DNA of 64,000 bases from Puffinus mauretanicus (lineage: Eukaryota; Chordata; Aves; Procellariiformes; Procellariidae), in the NCBI GenBank assembly GCA_023333565.1, contig JAJKFH010003970.1, positions 124,001-188,000 on the forward strand. The letters run 5' to 3'. The notes below the pieces were generated by a model. That model saw nothing but the letters and a program-made list of their open reading frames with translations. It did not search any database and had not been told where the DNA came from. Below, piece by piece: positions 60,101-64,000 of the stretch (the first letter of the stretch is position 1; the number at the start of each line of letters is the position of its first letter). The position numbers and the translations under genes were made by a program.

Positions 60101-62961
60101 GCAAGGACAACCCTACACCCGAAAGCTCTCAGTAAAGGCTTTTCTTTCCTTTTCAGTAAGTTCTTGTTACTCACCTTTGTTATTAGTCTGTTCAAATTCT
60201 CCTTCCCCATGTAAGAAGTTTGCTGTGAAAGCACAATCTCCTGTTTCTGGATGATGCTGGTCAGACTAGTTTTGCAGCTTTGATATTGCTTCAGGAGCTC
60301 CAGAGCCCTTGCACACTGCTCCCGGCTATTAAAAAGAGATGTATTATTTATGGCCTAAGCATAAAACAGCAGCCTCAGCCTCTTGTCTGCTTCCTTCTCC
60401 TACATTCAAACATGTGGAGAGTTTGGAAGAGAGAAAAGGGGAGATAAACTGGACCAGTCATAAACGCTGGAATACTGTGTGGTACCTGGTGTGGTATTTA
60501 GACAGTTTCTGGAATCAGAAATGCTCTTCACCATTATACGCCTCTGATTCACATTTAACTGTGATGTGACCTGAGCAGTTCTGTTTACTTGATACTCTCT
60601 ACCTGAAAGGTGAGCTCAGTCACCGGTAAACTGAAATACAATGTCCAGCAGATATCACAACAGATTGGGTGGTGAACAGTGGGAGATACCACCTCAGCCC
60701 AGCCTTCAGTGGAATATAAAAACAGATTACTCCCACTGACACCTGTGCAAGCCACAAGGATTAATCAGAACTGTGCCAGTCCATGCAAACCCTCTAGGCA
60801 TCTTTAAAAACCATAAGACAAGGACAGATGCCTTGGGTGATCAACCATAGCCTTTCCCAGTCCTCACTCTCACAGGCTTATCAAACCAAGCTCCTTTTCC
60901 TGCATAAGAGACTGTTTTCCCAGCTGTCCTCTTCCATTTGTTTCAGTTTGTCCTTTCTTTTTGAATGTGCTGGCATGAAATTCACAGCAAATATAGAAGA
61001 CACATCATTCCCAGCAGCAGCCAGGTTTTTCTTTTGGATACCAATTCAGTCCAACACACAACTGCATAACTGCTAAATGATGGGACTGTGATGTCTTAAA
61101 AATAAAAAAAAATTCATCAGCTTTGGGTGCAAACTTCTATGTGCAATTCTTGGCATTATGATAGTTCACAGCATCATAATAGTAACATTTGCTACTGTAT
61201 CAGTATTTAATTTACTTTAAAGTATGGTCTAATGCTTTTCTGCTGTTTCATTTTACAAGCAAACTTCTTACTTGTACAACATTACTTTAAAATGTAACTT
61301 TTCTCCTTACCATTCAGCAAGCAAGAGTTTTGTATCCTCCCATAACCTCTCTGTAACTCTGCACTGTTCATTTGCTTCTTCTGCTTTTTCCTCTTTGATC
61401 TGTGAGAGCTTATTAGCAATTTCTCGCATAGGTTTCATTTCAACAGCAGTACAATCCAATTCCTTTTCCAGTTCTGTTAATGATTTTACCCTTTATTAGA
61501 AAAAATGAAATACAGCCTTATATTAAAGTAAGTCTTTGATTTTTTTTTTCCCCAATGTACTTATTAAGTTCCCTAAAAATTCATCCTGAGCTGCATATAC
61601 CAACTATATTAAATGACATCATAAGAAGTCTAATTTGATCTTCAGTTCATGTAATTTGACACAGTCCTTCAGATGAGTTATGCTGACCTAAGCCCTTTGA
61701 GAAAGTAATCCAAAATCCCGAAGTCCAATAGGGTCTGTATGAACATAGTGAATTATTTTCTATTAAAAGGTAAGTGCATTCTGGCTGTCTTAAAATATGG
61801 TCTAAGAAAGGAAGCTATGCCATGGCATGGGATTTCAGAACTTAAAAAATGGTCACAGCTCATAAATGCCTCTTCCCTCTCTTTTTCCACCTGCATAAAC
61901 AGCAGTGAATTGTTCATTCATCCTTTGCAAGGCTGCAGAGAGCTCCTCTGAAACAGTATCGGAGACATACAAATCATGCTAGTGGCTTTCTCAGGGTGTG
62001 GTAAAGTAACACAAGGCTTCTACAGTGCAGAGTTTCACATCACGTGTGTCAGTGCTCAGCAAGAAGACCCGTCTCCCCGTTTGACAGTTTTCTTACTGAA
62101 AACTATGATAATAACAATCAACCTCCTTCTATTTTTAGTTCATCAATGCTGTTTCAAATAAACACATACATAGAAGTTTAAAAGAAAAGTTATTTAGGCT
62201 GTGAGGCAGAGAATAAACCATAAGCTCTTTCTTACCACAACTTCTTTCAGCGCTCCACAGATACTTCAAGACACGTTCAAGTTTCATTGCTCTACTGCAA
62301 AGGGGCCACAGGCCCTCTAAGTTCACTGAAATTATGAAATTAAGTTTTAAAAAAGAATTCACCTTTGTTGAATAGCTGGAATTGTTGGATCCTTCAAGCC
62401 TATTTTGTTAATTCTGTCACGTAGATCCTGAATGTTTTTAAAGAGTTCACCATTTTTTGTAGAAAAAATCTTGTATAAGTCTTTTTCCTCTGTAAGCATC
62501 TGTTCACTTGAGGGATCGTAAGTCGCATTTAGCTCTTCAGATAAAGTCAGAACAAGATTTTCACAGCAAGTCTTTCTCCCACATTCAGCATCTTCCAAAC
62601 AGATATCAACTGTGTTCAAGCGTTCATCCAAACATTTAGCCTCTTCTGCCATATGAGAAACTTCTTCTGCAGCCTCTCTCAATGCTTTTCCCTGTATTTC
62701 AGGTTGACCTGAGAGATCTGCGAGACATTTGATGGAAGACTGCATCTTCCTCAACGAGGCCATAAAAGCTTCCAGATCTTTAAGGACTGTCTCACGGATC
62801 TGCATTTTATGGCTCATTTCTTCAAGCTGGTTTTGATAGTAAATCGTAATTTTACTTGCAGCTTGCAGATCTATTGGATTAAATTCATCTCTTGCTGTAC
62901 TATCTAGGTGTTCCAATTGTTTGCATACTTCAATCTGATTTAATATGGATCTCTGTAGCTC
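2978..62961 (-). CDS. SYNE2: Nesprin-2 giant, central spectrin-repeat rod (partial gene, 38 exons)
   Basis: Nesprin-2 links the nuclear envelope to the cytoskeleton: N-terminal CH domains bind actin, a long spectrin-repeat rod spans the cytoplasm, and a C-terminal KASH anchor binds SUN proteins in the outer nuclear membrane. This window holds only the rod. Thirty-eight exons chain with matching phases into 3,070 codons without a stop. Split codons rebuild sensibly at every phase-1 or phase-2 junction, for example AT|G before the giant exon and AG|A, AG|C, AG|G elsewhere. The product is rich in E, K, Q and L, with regularly spaced Trp as in spectrin repeats ([45 protein letters not shown]). 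An acidic linker at about window residues 1100-1300 interrupts the rod. The full human protein is near 6,900 residues, so this is a little under half. SYNE1 is the main alternative; I prefer SYNE2 from the protein text and the giant exon. Confidence 0.85.
3098..5149. other. Intron between exons 38 and 37
   Basis: 2,052 bp with short open frames only on both strands. No recognisable transposon, RNA gene or conserved exon. Confidence 0.55.
5150..5344 (-). CDS. SYNE2: SYNE2 exon 37 of window
   Basis: 195 nt, phase 0 to 0: [19 protein letters not shown], then a polar tail with [18 protein letters not shown]. Donor GTAAGT, acceptor tccttag. The rod again becomes less regular at its C-terminal end. 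The next intron (3098-5149) shows no recognisable repeat. Confidence 0.88.
5345..7752. other. Intron between exons 37 and 36
   Basis: 2,408 bp. No open frame resembling a protein and no repeat I can name. Confidence 0.55.
7753..7878 (-). CDS. SYNE2: SYNE2 exon 36 of window
   Basis: 126 nt, phase 0 to 0: [19 protein letters not shown] through LAQKTHCPE, a strong coiled coil. Donor GTGGGT, acceptor tttctcag. The next intron (5345-7752, 2.4 kb) shows no recognisable repeat. Confidence 0.88.
8267..8401 (-). CDS. SYNE2: SYNE2 exon 35 of window
   Basis: 135 nt, phase 0 to 0: [19 protein letters not shown] through DLSTNKKQ. Donor GTAGGC, acceptor tttatag. It has fewer charged heptads than its neighbours. 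Followed by a 388-bp intron. Confidence 0.86.
8402..11779. other. Intron between exons 35 and 34
   Basis: 3,378 bp. The longest open frame is 156 codons on the plus strand (9745-10215), with no recognisable motif and poor codon-like composition; I treat it as chance. A T-run near 8990-9002 and A-runs near 9990, 10540 and 11640 are the only simple sequence. Confidence 0.55.
11780..11962 (-). CDS. SYNE2: SYNE2 exon 34 of window
   Basis: 183 nt, phase 0 to 0: [19 protein letters not shown] through [11 protein letters not shown]. Donor GTAATT, acceptor ctaatag. An A/T homopolymer sits only 8 bp past the donor. The next intron (8402-11779) is described separately. Confidence 0.89.
12995..13027 (-). 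repeat. CR1 3' octamer tail
   Basis: Four tandem TCATAGAA-type units on the plus strand (TTCTATGA in the sense of the element), the diagnostic 3' tail of avian CR1, which ends in short tandem units rather than poly-A. Confidence 0.92.
13092..14327 (-). pseudogene. CR1 ORF2 reverse transcriptase, main part
   Basis: 411 open codons. RT motifs are visible: [20 protein letters not shown] (motif A), [20 protein letters not shown] (motif B) and [10 protein letters not shown] (motif C, catalytic FADD). The conserved C-terminal tail follows: [34 protein letters not shown] and [16 protein letters not shown], ending VDEALRVMV. It is open to its stop, but the upstream part of ORF2 lies in another frame, so no full-length protein is encoded. 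Confidence 0.92.
14309..14845 (-). pseudogene. CR1 ORF2, upstream part in a shifted frame
   Basis: The open frame encodes [19 protein letters not shown], then [35 protein letters not shown] and [13 protein letters not shown], the RT N-terminal region. At about 14335-14345 the frame changes by one base relative to the main RT frame, and this reading ends a few codons later. No endonuclease domain is present because the copy is truncated on this side. Confidence 0.88.
14978..15060. repeat. Short inverted repeat, old repeat scrap
   Basis: The left arm GGCCTGATTTTCAGACTTTC (about 14978-14999) and the right arm CTGAAAGTCAGGCC (15047-15060) are inverted copies separated by about 50 bp. The arms resemble the gcctgattttcag text common in old amniote interspersed repeats, so this may be the end of an ancient element. 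Confidence 0.4.
15683..15805 (-). CDS. SYNE2: SYNE2 exon 33 of window
   Basis: 123 nt, phase 0 to 0: [18 protein letters not shown] through [11 protein letters not shown]. The donor GTCTGT is weak; the acceptor is aatctag. The next intron (11963-15682) carries the long CR1 copy. Confidence 0.86.
16220..17060 (-). mobile_element. Old CR1-family LINE fragment
   Basis: The plus strand begins with TTAGGTTGGAAGGGACCTTG and later reads AGCCCAGGATGCTGTTGGCC, GTCCACCAGGACC and GCAGGACTTTGCATTTGCC. These complement the CR1 3' end and RT C-terminal coding region, but with many stops and indels. It is clearly more diverged than the copy at 12995-14845 and belongs to another, older subfamily. Minus orientation, no octamer tail visible. 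Confidence 0.82.
17269..17454 (-). CDS. SYNE2: SYNE2 exon 32 of window
   Basis: 186 nt, phase 0 to 0: [19 protein letters not shown] through LPQIQHVAD. Donor GTAAGT. A second GTAAGT 18 bases downstream exists, but it would break the phase. The next intron (15806-17268) holds an old CR1. Confidence 0.89.
17679..18326 (-). other. Long open frame of doubtful meaning in an intron
   Basis: 215 codons without a stop on the gene-sense strand between exons 32 and 31. The translation has many Cys, Ser, His and Trp, ends in a Ser/Cys/Leu run, and shows no heptads and no motif I recognise. It does not join in phase with the flanking exons through clear splice sites. It may be chance or part of an unrecognised repeat. 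Confidence 0.3.
18881..19018 (-). CDS. SYNE2: SYNE2 exon 31 of window
   Basis: 138 nt, phase 0 to 0: [19 protein letters not shown] through LRKHSDDLQ. Donor GTAAGT, acceptor tcctag. The next intron (17455-18880) contains a 215-codon open frame on the same strand that looks non-coding. Confidence 0.88.
19544..19726 (-). CDS. SYNE2: SYNE2 exon 30 of window
   Basis: 183 nt, phase 0 to 0: [19 protein letters not shown] through [11 protein letters not shown], with two Trp in spectrin spacing. Donor GTAGAT, acceptor tatgcag. The next intron (19019-19543) has nothing recognisable. Confidence 0.89.
20068..20208 (-). CDS. SYNE2: SYNE2 exon 29 of window
   Basis: 141 nt, phase 0 to 0: [19 protein letters not shown] through [10 protein letters not shown]. 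Donor GTAATC, acceptor tctgacag. Followed by a 341-bp intron (19727-20067) with nothing recognisable. Confidence 0.87.
20955..20959. repeat. LTR target-site duplication, left copy
   Basis: CCCTG directly abuts the LTR terminus TGTCGTGG and is repeated exactly at 21579-21583 after the other terminus ...CCAGGACA. Confidence 0.85.
21108..21155. repeat. (TAA)n microsatellite inside the LTR
   Basis: About 16 uninterrupted TAA/ATA units within the solo LTR, likely length-polymorphic. Confidence 0.9.
21301..21307 (-). promoter_or_regulatory. TATA box of the solo LTR
   Basis: TATATAA on the minus strand, in the context CAGTATATAAACTCGAG, placed about 270 bp into the minus-sense LTR, as expected at the end of a U3 region. 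It gives the LTR its orientation. A variant polyadenylation signal ATTAAA lies downstream on the same strand at 21090-21095. Confidence 0.55.
21579..21583. repeat. LTR target-site duplication, right copy
   Basis: CCCTG, identical to 20955-20959, next to the LTR end. Confidence 0.85.
21584..23627. other. AT-rich intron right of the LTR
   Basis: Two kilobases of AT-rich sequence with homopolymer and AAATAAAT-type runs (near 21800 and 22970). No open frame of note and no repeat I can name. Confidence 0.5.
23628..23783 (-). CDS. SYNE2: SYNE2 exon 28 of window
   Basis: 156 nt, phase 0 to 0: [19 protein letters not shown] through [14 protein letters not shown]. Donor GTAATT, acceptor tttgtag. The next intron (20209-23627, 3.4 kb) carries the solo LTR. 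Confidence 0.89.
23831..23890. repeat. Imperfect TG/TA microsatellite
   Basis: Alternating purine-pyrimidine sequence (GTGTGTATAC, GTGTGTATATATAC) shortly upstream, in gene sense, of exon 28. Confidence 0.7.
25835..25990. repeat. AT-rich low-complexity tract
   Basis: Roughly 150 bp made almost only of A and T (AATAAATAAATTATAAAG and similar). No unit repeats cleanly. Confidence 0.6.
26528..26684 (-). CDS. SYNE2: SYNE2 exon 27 of window
   Basis: 157 nt; the first G completes AA|G (Lys), then [19 protein letters not shown] through ATGKAGQLE, ending in phase 0. The donor is the non-consensus GTTGGT. The next intron (23784-26527, 2.7 kb) contains a very AT-rich tract at about 25835-25990. Confidence 0.87.
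27479..27744 (-). CDS. SYNE2: SYNE2 exon 26 of window, with poly-Leu run
   Basis: 266 nt, phase 0 start ([17 protein letters not shown]), ending in phase 2 (CKK as AA|). Around 27580-27600 it encodes seven consecutive leucines using mixed codons, preceded by QQQ and followed by HRIRNIL. Donor GTAAGT. It is open in one frame with clean splice sites but was hidden from Met-based ORF scanning. The next intron (26685-27478, 794 bp) has nothing recognisable. Confidence 0.87.
28123..28338 (-). CDS. SYNE2: SYNE2 exon 25 of window
   Basis: 216 nt, phase 0 to 0: [18 protein letters not shown], then [18 protein letters not shown] with two Trp, ending EWKFINEE. Donor GTGAGT. Followed by a 378-bp intron. 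Confidence 0.9.
29070..29214 (-). CDS. SYNE2: SYNE2 exon 24 of window
   Basis: 145 nt; the first G completes AG|G (Arg), then [19 protein letters not shown] through [12 protein letters not shown], ending in phase 0. Donor GTAAGA. It has no start codon of its own and is easily missed by ORF scanning. The next intron (28339-29069) has nothing recognisable. Confidence 0.87.
30222..30544 (-). CDS. SYNE2: SYNE2 exon 23 of window
   Basis: 323 nt, phase 0 start ([19 protein letters not shown]) and ending in phase 2 (EADEQ + AG|). It includes [19 protein letters not shown] and [10 protein letters not shown]. Donor GTAGGT, acceptor ctttcag. The preceding intron (30545-32079) and following intron (29215-30221) show no recognisable repeat. 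Confidence 0.9.
32080..34189 (-). CDS. SYNE2: SYNE2 giant exon (exon 22 of window)
   Basis: A single 2,110-nt exon, ten times the usual size here, encoding 703 full codons plus the last base of a split Met. It opens [17 protein letters not shown] and closes TDVAARV in phase 0 before GTAAGT; the acceptor is tttttggcag. The product is continuous helix with about six spectrin-like units: [85 protein letters not shown] and [14 protein letters not shown]. The open frame begins at an internal ATG close to the acceptor, but codon phase shows that this is an internal exon and not a start. As I recall, mammalian SYNE2 also has one outsized rod exon of about this length. Confidence 0.93.
35330..35586 (-). 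CDS. SYNE2: SYNE2 exon 21 of window
   Basis: 257 nt, phase 0 start ([18 protein letters not shown]) and ending in phase 2 with AT|, completed by the G of the giant exon to make Met. It encodes [20 protein letters not shown], a spectrin helix. Donor GTAAGT. The next intron (34190-35329, 1.1 kb) is AT-rich and featureless. Confidence 0.9.
35972..36127 (-). CDS. SYNE2: SYNE2 exon 20 of window
   Basis: 156 nt, phase 0 to 0: [19 protein letters not shown] then EELDIV-type heptads ending NEQLKELE. Coiled coil resumes here after the linker. Donor GTATGG, acceptor tgtag. Followed by a 385-bp intron (35587-35971) without recognisable elements. Confidence 0.86.
36128..38033. other. Intron between exons 20 and 19, left part
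   Basis: About 1.9 kb. The segment 36200-36660 is GC-richer and open on the plus strand for 145 codons, with a curious Cys-rich end and a 16-bp tandem duplication near 36600-36631. I know of no homologue. The rest shows nothing. Confidence 0.5.
38034..38121. repeat. (AGAAG)n pentanucleotide microsatellite
   Basis: About 17 perfect AGAAG units on the plus strand, purine on one strand and pyrimidine on the other. It directly abuts the 3' end of the old CR1 copy that starts at 38122. Confidence 0.95.
38122..38700 (-). mobile_element. Old CR1, 3' part (interrupted copy)
   Basis: Minus-strand CR1 with the 3' end at 38122 (TTTTCAGTTGGAAGGGACCT). It encodes the RT C-terminal text [36 protein letters not shown] and [17 protein letters not shown]. 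It is more diverged than the plus-strand copy that follows it. Its upstream portion reappears at 39510-39705 beyond that copy. Confidence 0.87.
38706..39504 (+). mobile_element. Young CR1 3' fragment, plus strand
   Basis: A well-preserved CR1 end on the plus strand, antisense to SYNE2. An open frame runs to the normal stop (39417-39419) and encodes [39 protein letters not shown] and [20 protein letters not shown]. The terminus GTTGGACTCGATGATCT is followed by ATTCTATGATTCTACGATGA. It is 5'-truncated just after RT motif C. Close to the copy at 12995-14845. Confidence 0.92.
39510..39705 (-). mobile_element. Old CR1, 5' part (interrupted copy)
   Basis: On the minus strand this encodes [17 protein letters not shown] and [13 protein letters not shown], the RT N-terminal region, with a stop. 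It lies in the same orientation as 38122-38700, so it is probably the upstream part of the same element. About 0.8 kb of palm-coding sequence that should lie between the two parts is missing. Confidence 0.75.
39706..40352. other. Intron, right part next to exon 19
   Basis: About 650 bp without recognisable elements. Confidence 0.5.
40353..40499 (-). CDS. SYNE2: SYNE2 exon 19 of window (linker end)
   Basis: 147 nt, phase 0 to 0: [18 protein letters not shown] through [10 protein letters not shown] short helix sits between polar ends. Donor GTAACC; acceptor caaaag after a T-rich tract. The next intron is the 4.2-kb interval 36128-40352 with nested CR1 copies and a microsatellite. Confidence 0.83.
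41270..41510 (-). mobile_element. Ancient CR1-family remnant
   Basis: The minus-strand reading [20 protein letters not shown] parallels the CR1 text [16 protein letters not shown], and [16 protein letters not shown] follows in the same frame. Heavily diverged, no tail visible. Confidence 0.6.
41857..42018 (-). CDS. SYNE2: SYNE2 exon 18 of window (acidic linker)
   Basis: 162 nt, phase 0 to 0: [19 protein letters not shown] through [10 protein letters not shown]. Highly charged and net acidic, with no spectrin pattern. Donor GTAATT, acceptor aaatcag. The next intron (40500-41856) contains an old CR1 remnant. Confidence 0.83.
42794..42814. repeat. AC/AT dinucleotide run
   Basis: ACACACACACATATATATAC on the plus strand, short and imperfect, in the intron between exons 18 and 17. 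Confidence 0.6.
42848..42982 (-). CDS. SYNE2: SYNE2 exon 17 of window (acidic linker)
   Basis: 135 nt, phase 0 to 0: [19 protein letters not shown] through [10 protein letters not shown]. It has no Trp, few aliphatic heptads and many D, S, N and Q, so it is probably disordered. The splice signals are clear (acceptor ctcttag, donor GTGCCT, a weak donor). The next intron (42019-42847) has an AC/AT repeat near 42794-42814. Confidence 0.8.
43488..43844 (-). CDS. SYNE2: SYNE2 exon 16 of window
   Basis: 357 nt, phase 0 to 0. The first two-thirds are coiled coil ([33 protein letters not shown]). The rest turns acidic and proline-containing ([19 protein letters not shown]), the start of the linker that interrupts the rod. 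Donor GTGAGT. The next intron (42983-43487) shows nothing recognisable. Confidence 0.88.
44717..44881 (-). CDS. SYNE2: SYNE2 exon 15 of window
   Basis: 165 nt, phase 0 to 0: [18 protein letters not shown] through AEQNQWKSQ. Donor GTATGT; acceptor tttccag. The next intron (43845-44716, 872 bp) has an A-run near 44430 and otherwise nothing recognisable. Confidence 0.87.
45504..45816 (-). CDS. SYNE2: SYNE2 exon 14 of window
   Basis: 313 nt; the first C completes AG|C (Ser), then [19 protein letters not shown] through [12 protein letters not shown], ending in phase 0. The donor is GTTGGA, a non-consensus position-3 T, shared with exon 27. It is mostly coiled coil with [12 protein letters not shown]. 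The next intron (44882-45503) has nothing recognisable. Confidence 0.87.
47017..47035. repeat. 19-base poly-T run
   Basis: T19 on the plus strand, in the intron between exons 14 and 13. On the gene-sense strand it is poly-A, but no retro-copy body or target duplication is recognisable around it. Confidence 0.6.
47328..47497 (-). CDS. SYNE2: SYNE2 exon 13 of window
   Basis: 170 nt, phase 0 start ([16 protein letters not shown]), ending in phase 2 (TEYR + AG|). It encodes [19 protein letters not shown], a spectrin helix with Trp. Donor GTAATG. The next intron (45817-47327) holds a 19-T run at 47017-47035 and an old-looking repeat scrap near 46745-46775. Confidence 0.88.
48277..48565 (-). CDS. 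SYNE2: SYNE2 exon 12 of window
   Basis: 289 nt; its first A completes AG|A (Arg), then [17 protein letters not shown] through [11 protein letters not shown], ending in phase 0. It contains [20 protein letters not shown]. Donor GTATTG. The following 779-bp intron (47498-48276) shows no recognisable element. Confidence 0.88.
48667..48786 (-). CDS. SYNE2: SYNE2 exon 11 of window
   Basis: 120 nt; the first base completes AG|C (Ser), then [18 protein letters not shown] and [11 protein letters not shown], ending in AG|. This is a textbook first helix of a spectrin repeat. Donor GTGTTG is weak, but frame and protein fit. The intron after it (48566-48666) is only 101 bp, the shortest in the window. 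Confidence 0.88.
49164..49366 (-). CDS. SYNE2: SYNE2 exon 10 of window
   Basis: 203 nt, phase 0 start ([19 protein letters not shown]), ending in phase 2 with CTC AGT AG|. It encodes [17 protein letters not shown]. Donor GTAGGG. Followed by a short 377-bp intron. Confidence 0.88.
50113..50225 (-). CDS. SYNE2: SYNE2 exon 9 of window
   Basis: 113 nt, starting with the last two bases of the split Arg codon, then [19 protein letters not shown] and [10 protein letters not shown], ending in phase 0. Donor GTAAAG. It joins exon 8 as a Trp-bearing spectrin helix. The next intron (49367-50112, 746 bp) is featureless apart from an A-run. Confidence 0.88.
50987..51152 (-). CDS. SYNE2: SYNE2 exon 8 of window
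   Basis: 166 nt, starts in phase 0 ([19 protein letters not shown]) and ends after one base of a codon (C|GT, Arg). It encodes [18 protein letters not shown] and [10 protein letters not shown]. Donor GTAAGC. The next intron (50226-50986) has nothing recognisable. Confidence 0.88.
52167..52367 (-). CDS. SYNE2: SYNE2 exon 7 of window
   Basis: 201 nt, phase 0 to 0: [20 protein letters not shown] through TLEIFTKLE. It is rich in hydrophobic heptads. Donor GTAGTG, acceptor ctgtaag. The next intron (51153-52166, 1.0 kb) contains TA/CA-rich short runs near 51358-51410 and nothing else recognisable. Confidence 0.88.
52368..53684. other. Intron between exons 7 and 6
   Basis: 1,317 bp with mixed composition. 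A gene-sense open frame at 52331-52582 ends in mildly protein-like text ([17 protein letters not shown]), but its possible splice sites would give a 71-nt exon and break the phase, so it is not annotated as coding. Confidence 0.5.
53685..53786 (-). CDS. SYNE2: SYNE2 exon 6 of window
   Basis: 102 nt, phase 0 to 0: [15 protein letters not shown] to EPTLELQ. It is among the shortest exons here. Donor GTATGA; acceptor cctttag. The following intron (52368-53684) contains one suspicious open frame at 52331-52582, which I rejected as an exon because it would shift the frame. Confidence 0.85.
53787..56209. other. Intron between exons 6 and 5
   Basis: 2.4 kb with short open frames only. No repeat that I recognise. 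Confidence 0.5.
56210..56371 (-). CDS. SYNE2: SYNE2 exon 5 of window
   Basis: 162 nt, phase 0 to 0: [16 protein letters not shown], then [16 protein letters not shown] and [10 protein letters not shown], a clear spectrin-repeat helix pair with two Trp. Donor GTAATT. The next intron (53787-56209, 2.4 kb) holds only short open frames that I consider chance. Confidence 0.88.
57044..57202 (-). CDS. SYNE2: SYNE2 exon 4 of window
   Basis: 159 nt, phase 0 to 0: [17 protein letters not shown] to VDRWLD. The donor is GTATGT; a second GT four bases further (GTAAAA) is present, but using it would break the frame. The next intron (56372-57043) has nothing recognisable. Confidence 0.87.
57203..59471. other. 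Intron between exons 4 and 3, left part
   Basis: About 2.3 kb. The stretch 58040-58300 is GC-rich and open in several frames on both strands, possibly an old repeat or regulatory patch. I recognise nothing specific. Confidence 0.45.
59472..59925 (+). mobile_element. CR1 3' fragment, plus strand
   Basis: About 450 bp of the CR1 end on the plus strand, antisense to SYNE2. It carries [23 protein letters not shown] coding, a one-base frame change near 59610, then [20 protein letters not shown] to the normal stop at 59842-59844. The terminus GTTGGACTCGATGATCTTAG is followed by ATTCTATGATTCTAG. Strongly 5'-truncated, fairly young. Confidence 0.9.
60175..60325 (-). CDS. SYNE2: SYNE2 exon 3 of window
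   Basis: 151 nt; its first C completes TG|C (Cys) and it ends in phase 0 with LNRLITK. Donor GTGAGT. It encodes [18 protein letters not shown], a helix of a spectrin-like repeat. The next intron (57203-60174, 2,972 bp) carries a CR1 fragment at 59472-59925 and a GC-richer unidentified stretch at 58040-58300. Confidence 0.88.
61311..61490 (-). CDS. SYNE2: SYNE2 exon 2 of window
   Basis: 180 nt; the first G completes the AG|G codon from exon 1, and the exon ends in phase 2 with TG|. It encodes [20 protein letters not shown] and [12 protein letters not shown], with a typical spectrin Trp. Donor GTAAGG. The following 985-bp intron (60326-61310) shows nothing beyond short A-rich runs. Confidence 0.88.
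62363..62961 (-). CDS. SYNE2: SYNE2 exon 1 of window
   Basis: 599 nt, starts in phase 0 with [13 protein letters not shown] and ends in phase 2 (CAA CAA AG|). The acceptor is a pyrimidine-rich ...ttcag and the donor is GTGAAT. It covers window residues 1-199, helical and charged ([30 protein letters not shown]), about two spectrin-like repeats. The next intron, 61491-62362, is plain intron sequence with nothing recognisable. Confidence 0.88.
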
Positions 62962-64000
62962 CTGAAATTGAGAGAATGACCAAGAGTGATATCAAACGAA
63001 AGAAAAATCTGTACCCTGCATTCAAGATGAACCTAGGACTGAAAAAGAAATTACACTTGCAATAAAAAAAAGTATGCTAAACAGGATGGTTAAGAAAAAA
63101 AAGGTCTTCTTTCCTACTCTGGACTTTGGTGGGGGGAAGGAAAAAGACGAAAAATCAAATAAAATGGTATTCCACACACAGGGAATTTGGTCAGCACTAT
63201 AGAAAGCCCAAGCCTCTTTCCAGCAATCAGACAAAAAGCACAGAAAGATGATGAGAGTCCTGGGAGCGAAACCAGCAGGCTCTCGCAGTGGGAGATCACT
63301 CAGAGCACAGGCGGGCACATAGATGTTTGTAACTCTGCCATCTTTTAAGTTCTTCGTGTTATACTTTTGGAGGACACTTACACGCATTTAAGAATCTCTT
63401 GGTGAAGTCTGCATGCTATCTGGTTACAGCCCTCAGACAAACAGCAGTGTGTCAGTGTTGTGAAACTCCAAATGTGCAGAGAGCTGGAAAAAATGCAGGG
63501 CCCTTCCAGCCAAAAAGAGTCATCTCAGACAGAGAGTGCAGATGCTCTCTGCCCTACAGCTTGAGAGACCTAAACCCTACTTAGCTTGAGAGCCAAGGGC
63601 AGACAAATGCGAACTTTCAGTTCTGTGTAGCAGTCAGTGTGTTCAGCACGGAGTGCGTATCAAAAACAAAATAATATTCACCCTGCCTAATAGACAGACC
63701 AGAGCCTAGGCATAAGATACTGATAGCAGGTGAACAAGTTACTGCATACATGCAGAGCTTCCAAAACCATCCTGGGGTGTGCTCAGATAGATACCTCAGC
63801 AGTTGTGACACAAGGCAGCTTAGCTTAGTTCACAAATTAACACCACATTATGTATATGACTCCACAAAGTGATATAAAGCCAGGTAGGAACAGTGTAAAT
63901 CTGGAAAGTCCTTACCTAAGACGAAACATTCACAACTATGCTTTTTACAATAGAGCCTATTGAGGGTCCCTGGCTGACTCTACAGGAACAATGACATTTA
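62962..64000. other. Upstream intron, right window edge
   Basis: About 1 kb of the intron upstream of exon 1 of the window. Only short open frames; no recognisable exon or repeat. Confidence 0.5.

Overview
The window is about 64 kb of bird genomic DNA. It lies inside one very large intron-rich gene read on the minus strand, from the right edge to the left. Two things point to a bird: several CR1 LINE copies, one still carrying the typical 3' tail of TCATAGAA-type repeats, and a solo LTR of an abundant avian endogenous-retrovirus family. There is no bacterial or operon-like organisation.

I identify the gene as SYNE2 (nesprin-2 giant), the nuclear-envelope spectrin-repeat protein of the LINC complex. 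I could place 38 exons between 62961 and 2978. All have GT/AG-type boundaries and compatible phases, and together they give one uninterrupted reading frame of 9,210 nt (3,070 codons). The product is almost entirely amphipathic coiled coil and spectrin-repeat-like. It includes a single giant exon of 2,110 nt (32080-34189) and one acidic, low-helix linker encoded by the exons at 40353-43844. The N-terminal actin-binding CH domains should lie to the right of this window and the C-terminal KASH membrane anchor to the left; neither is present. This is therefore the central rod only, and no promoter or terminator of the gene is in view.

Layout by coordinate: 1-2977, downstream intron with a decayed CR1 ORF1 (esterase-like) fragment and a CR1 3' scrap; 2978-11962, exons 38 to 34 with long introns; 12995-14845, a long, fairly young CR1 ORF2 copy in the sense of the gene; 15683-20208, exons 33 to 29, with an old CR1 between two of them; 20960-21578, a solo LTR with a 5-bp target duplication; 23628-30544, exons 28 to 23; 32080-34189, the giant exon; 35330-36127, exons 21 and 20; 36128-40352, a 4.2-kb intron with a pentanucleotide microsatellite and two CR1 copies in opposite orientation, one inside the other; 40353-53786, a dense block of exons 19 to 6; 56210-62961, exons 5 to 1, with another young CR1 3' fragment at 59472-59925; 62962-64000, upstream intron.

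I saw no tRNA, rRNA, CRISPR array or unrelated complete protein gene. Several intronic open frames longer than 100 codons look like chance or repeat-derived frames and are discussed below. Assignment to SYNE2 rather than its paralogue SYNE1 rests on recognition of the protein and its exon style, not on an alignment.
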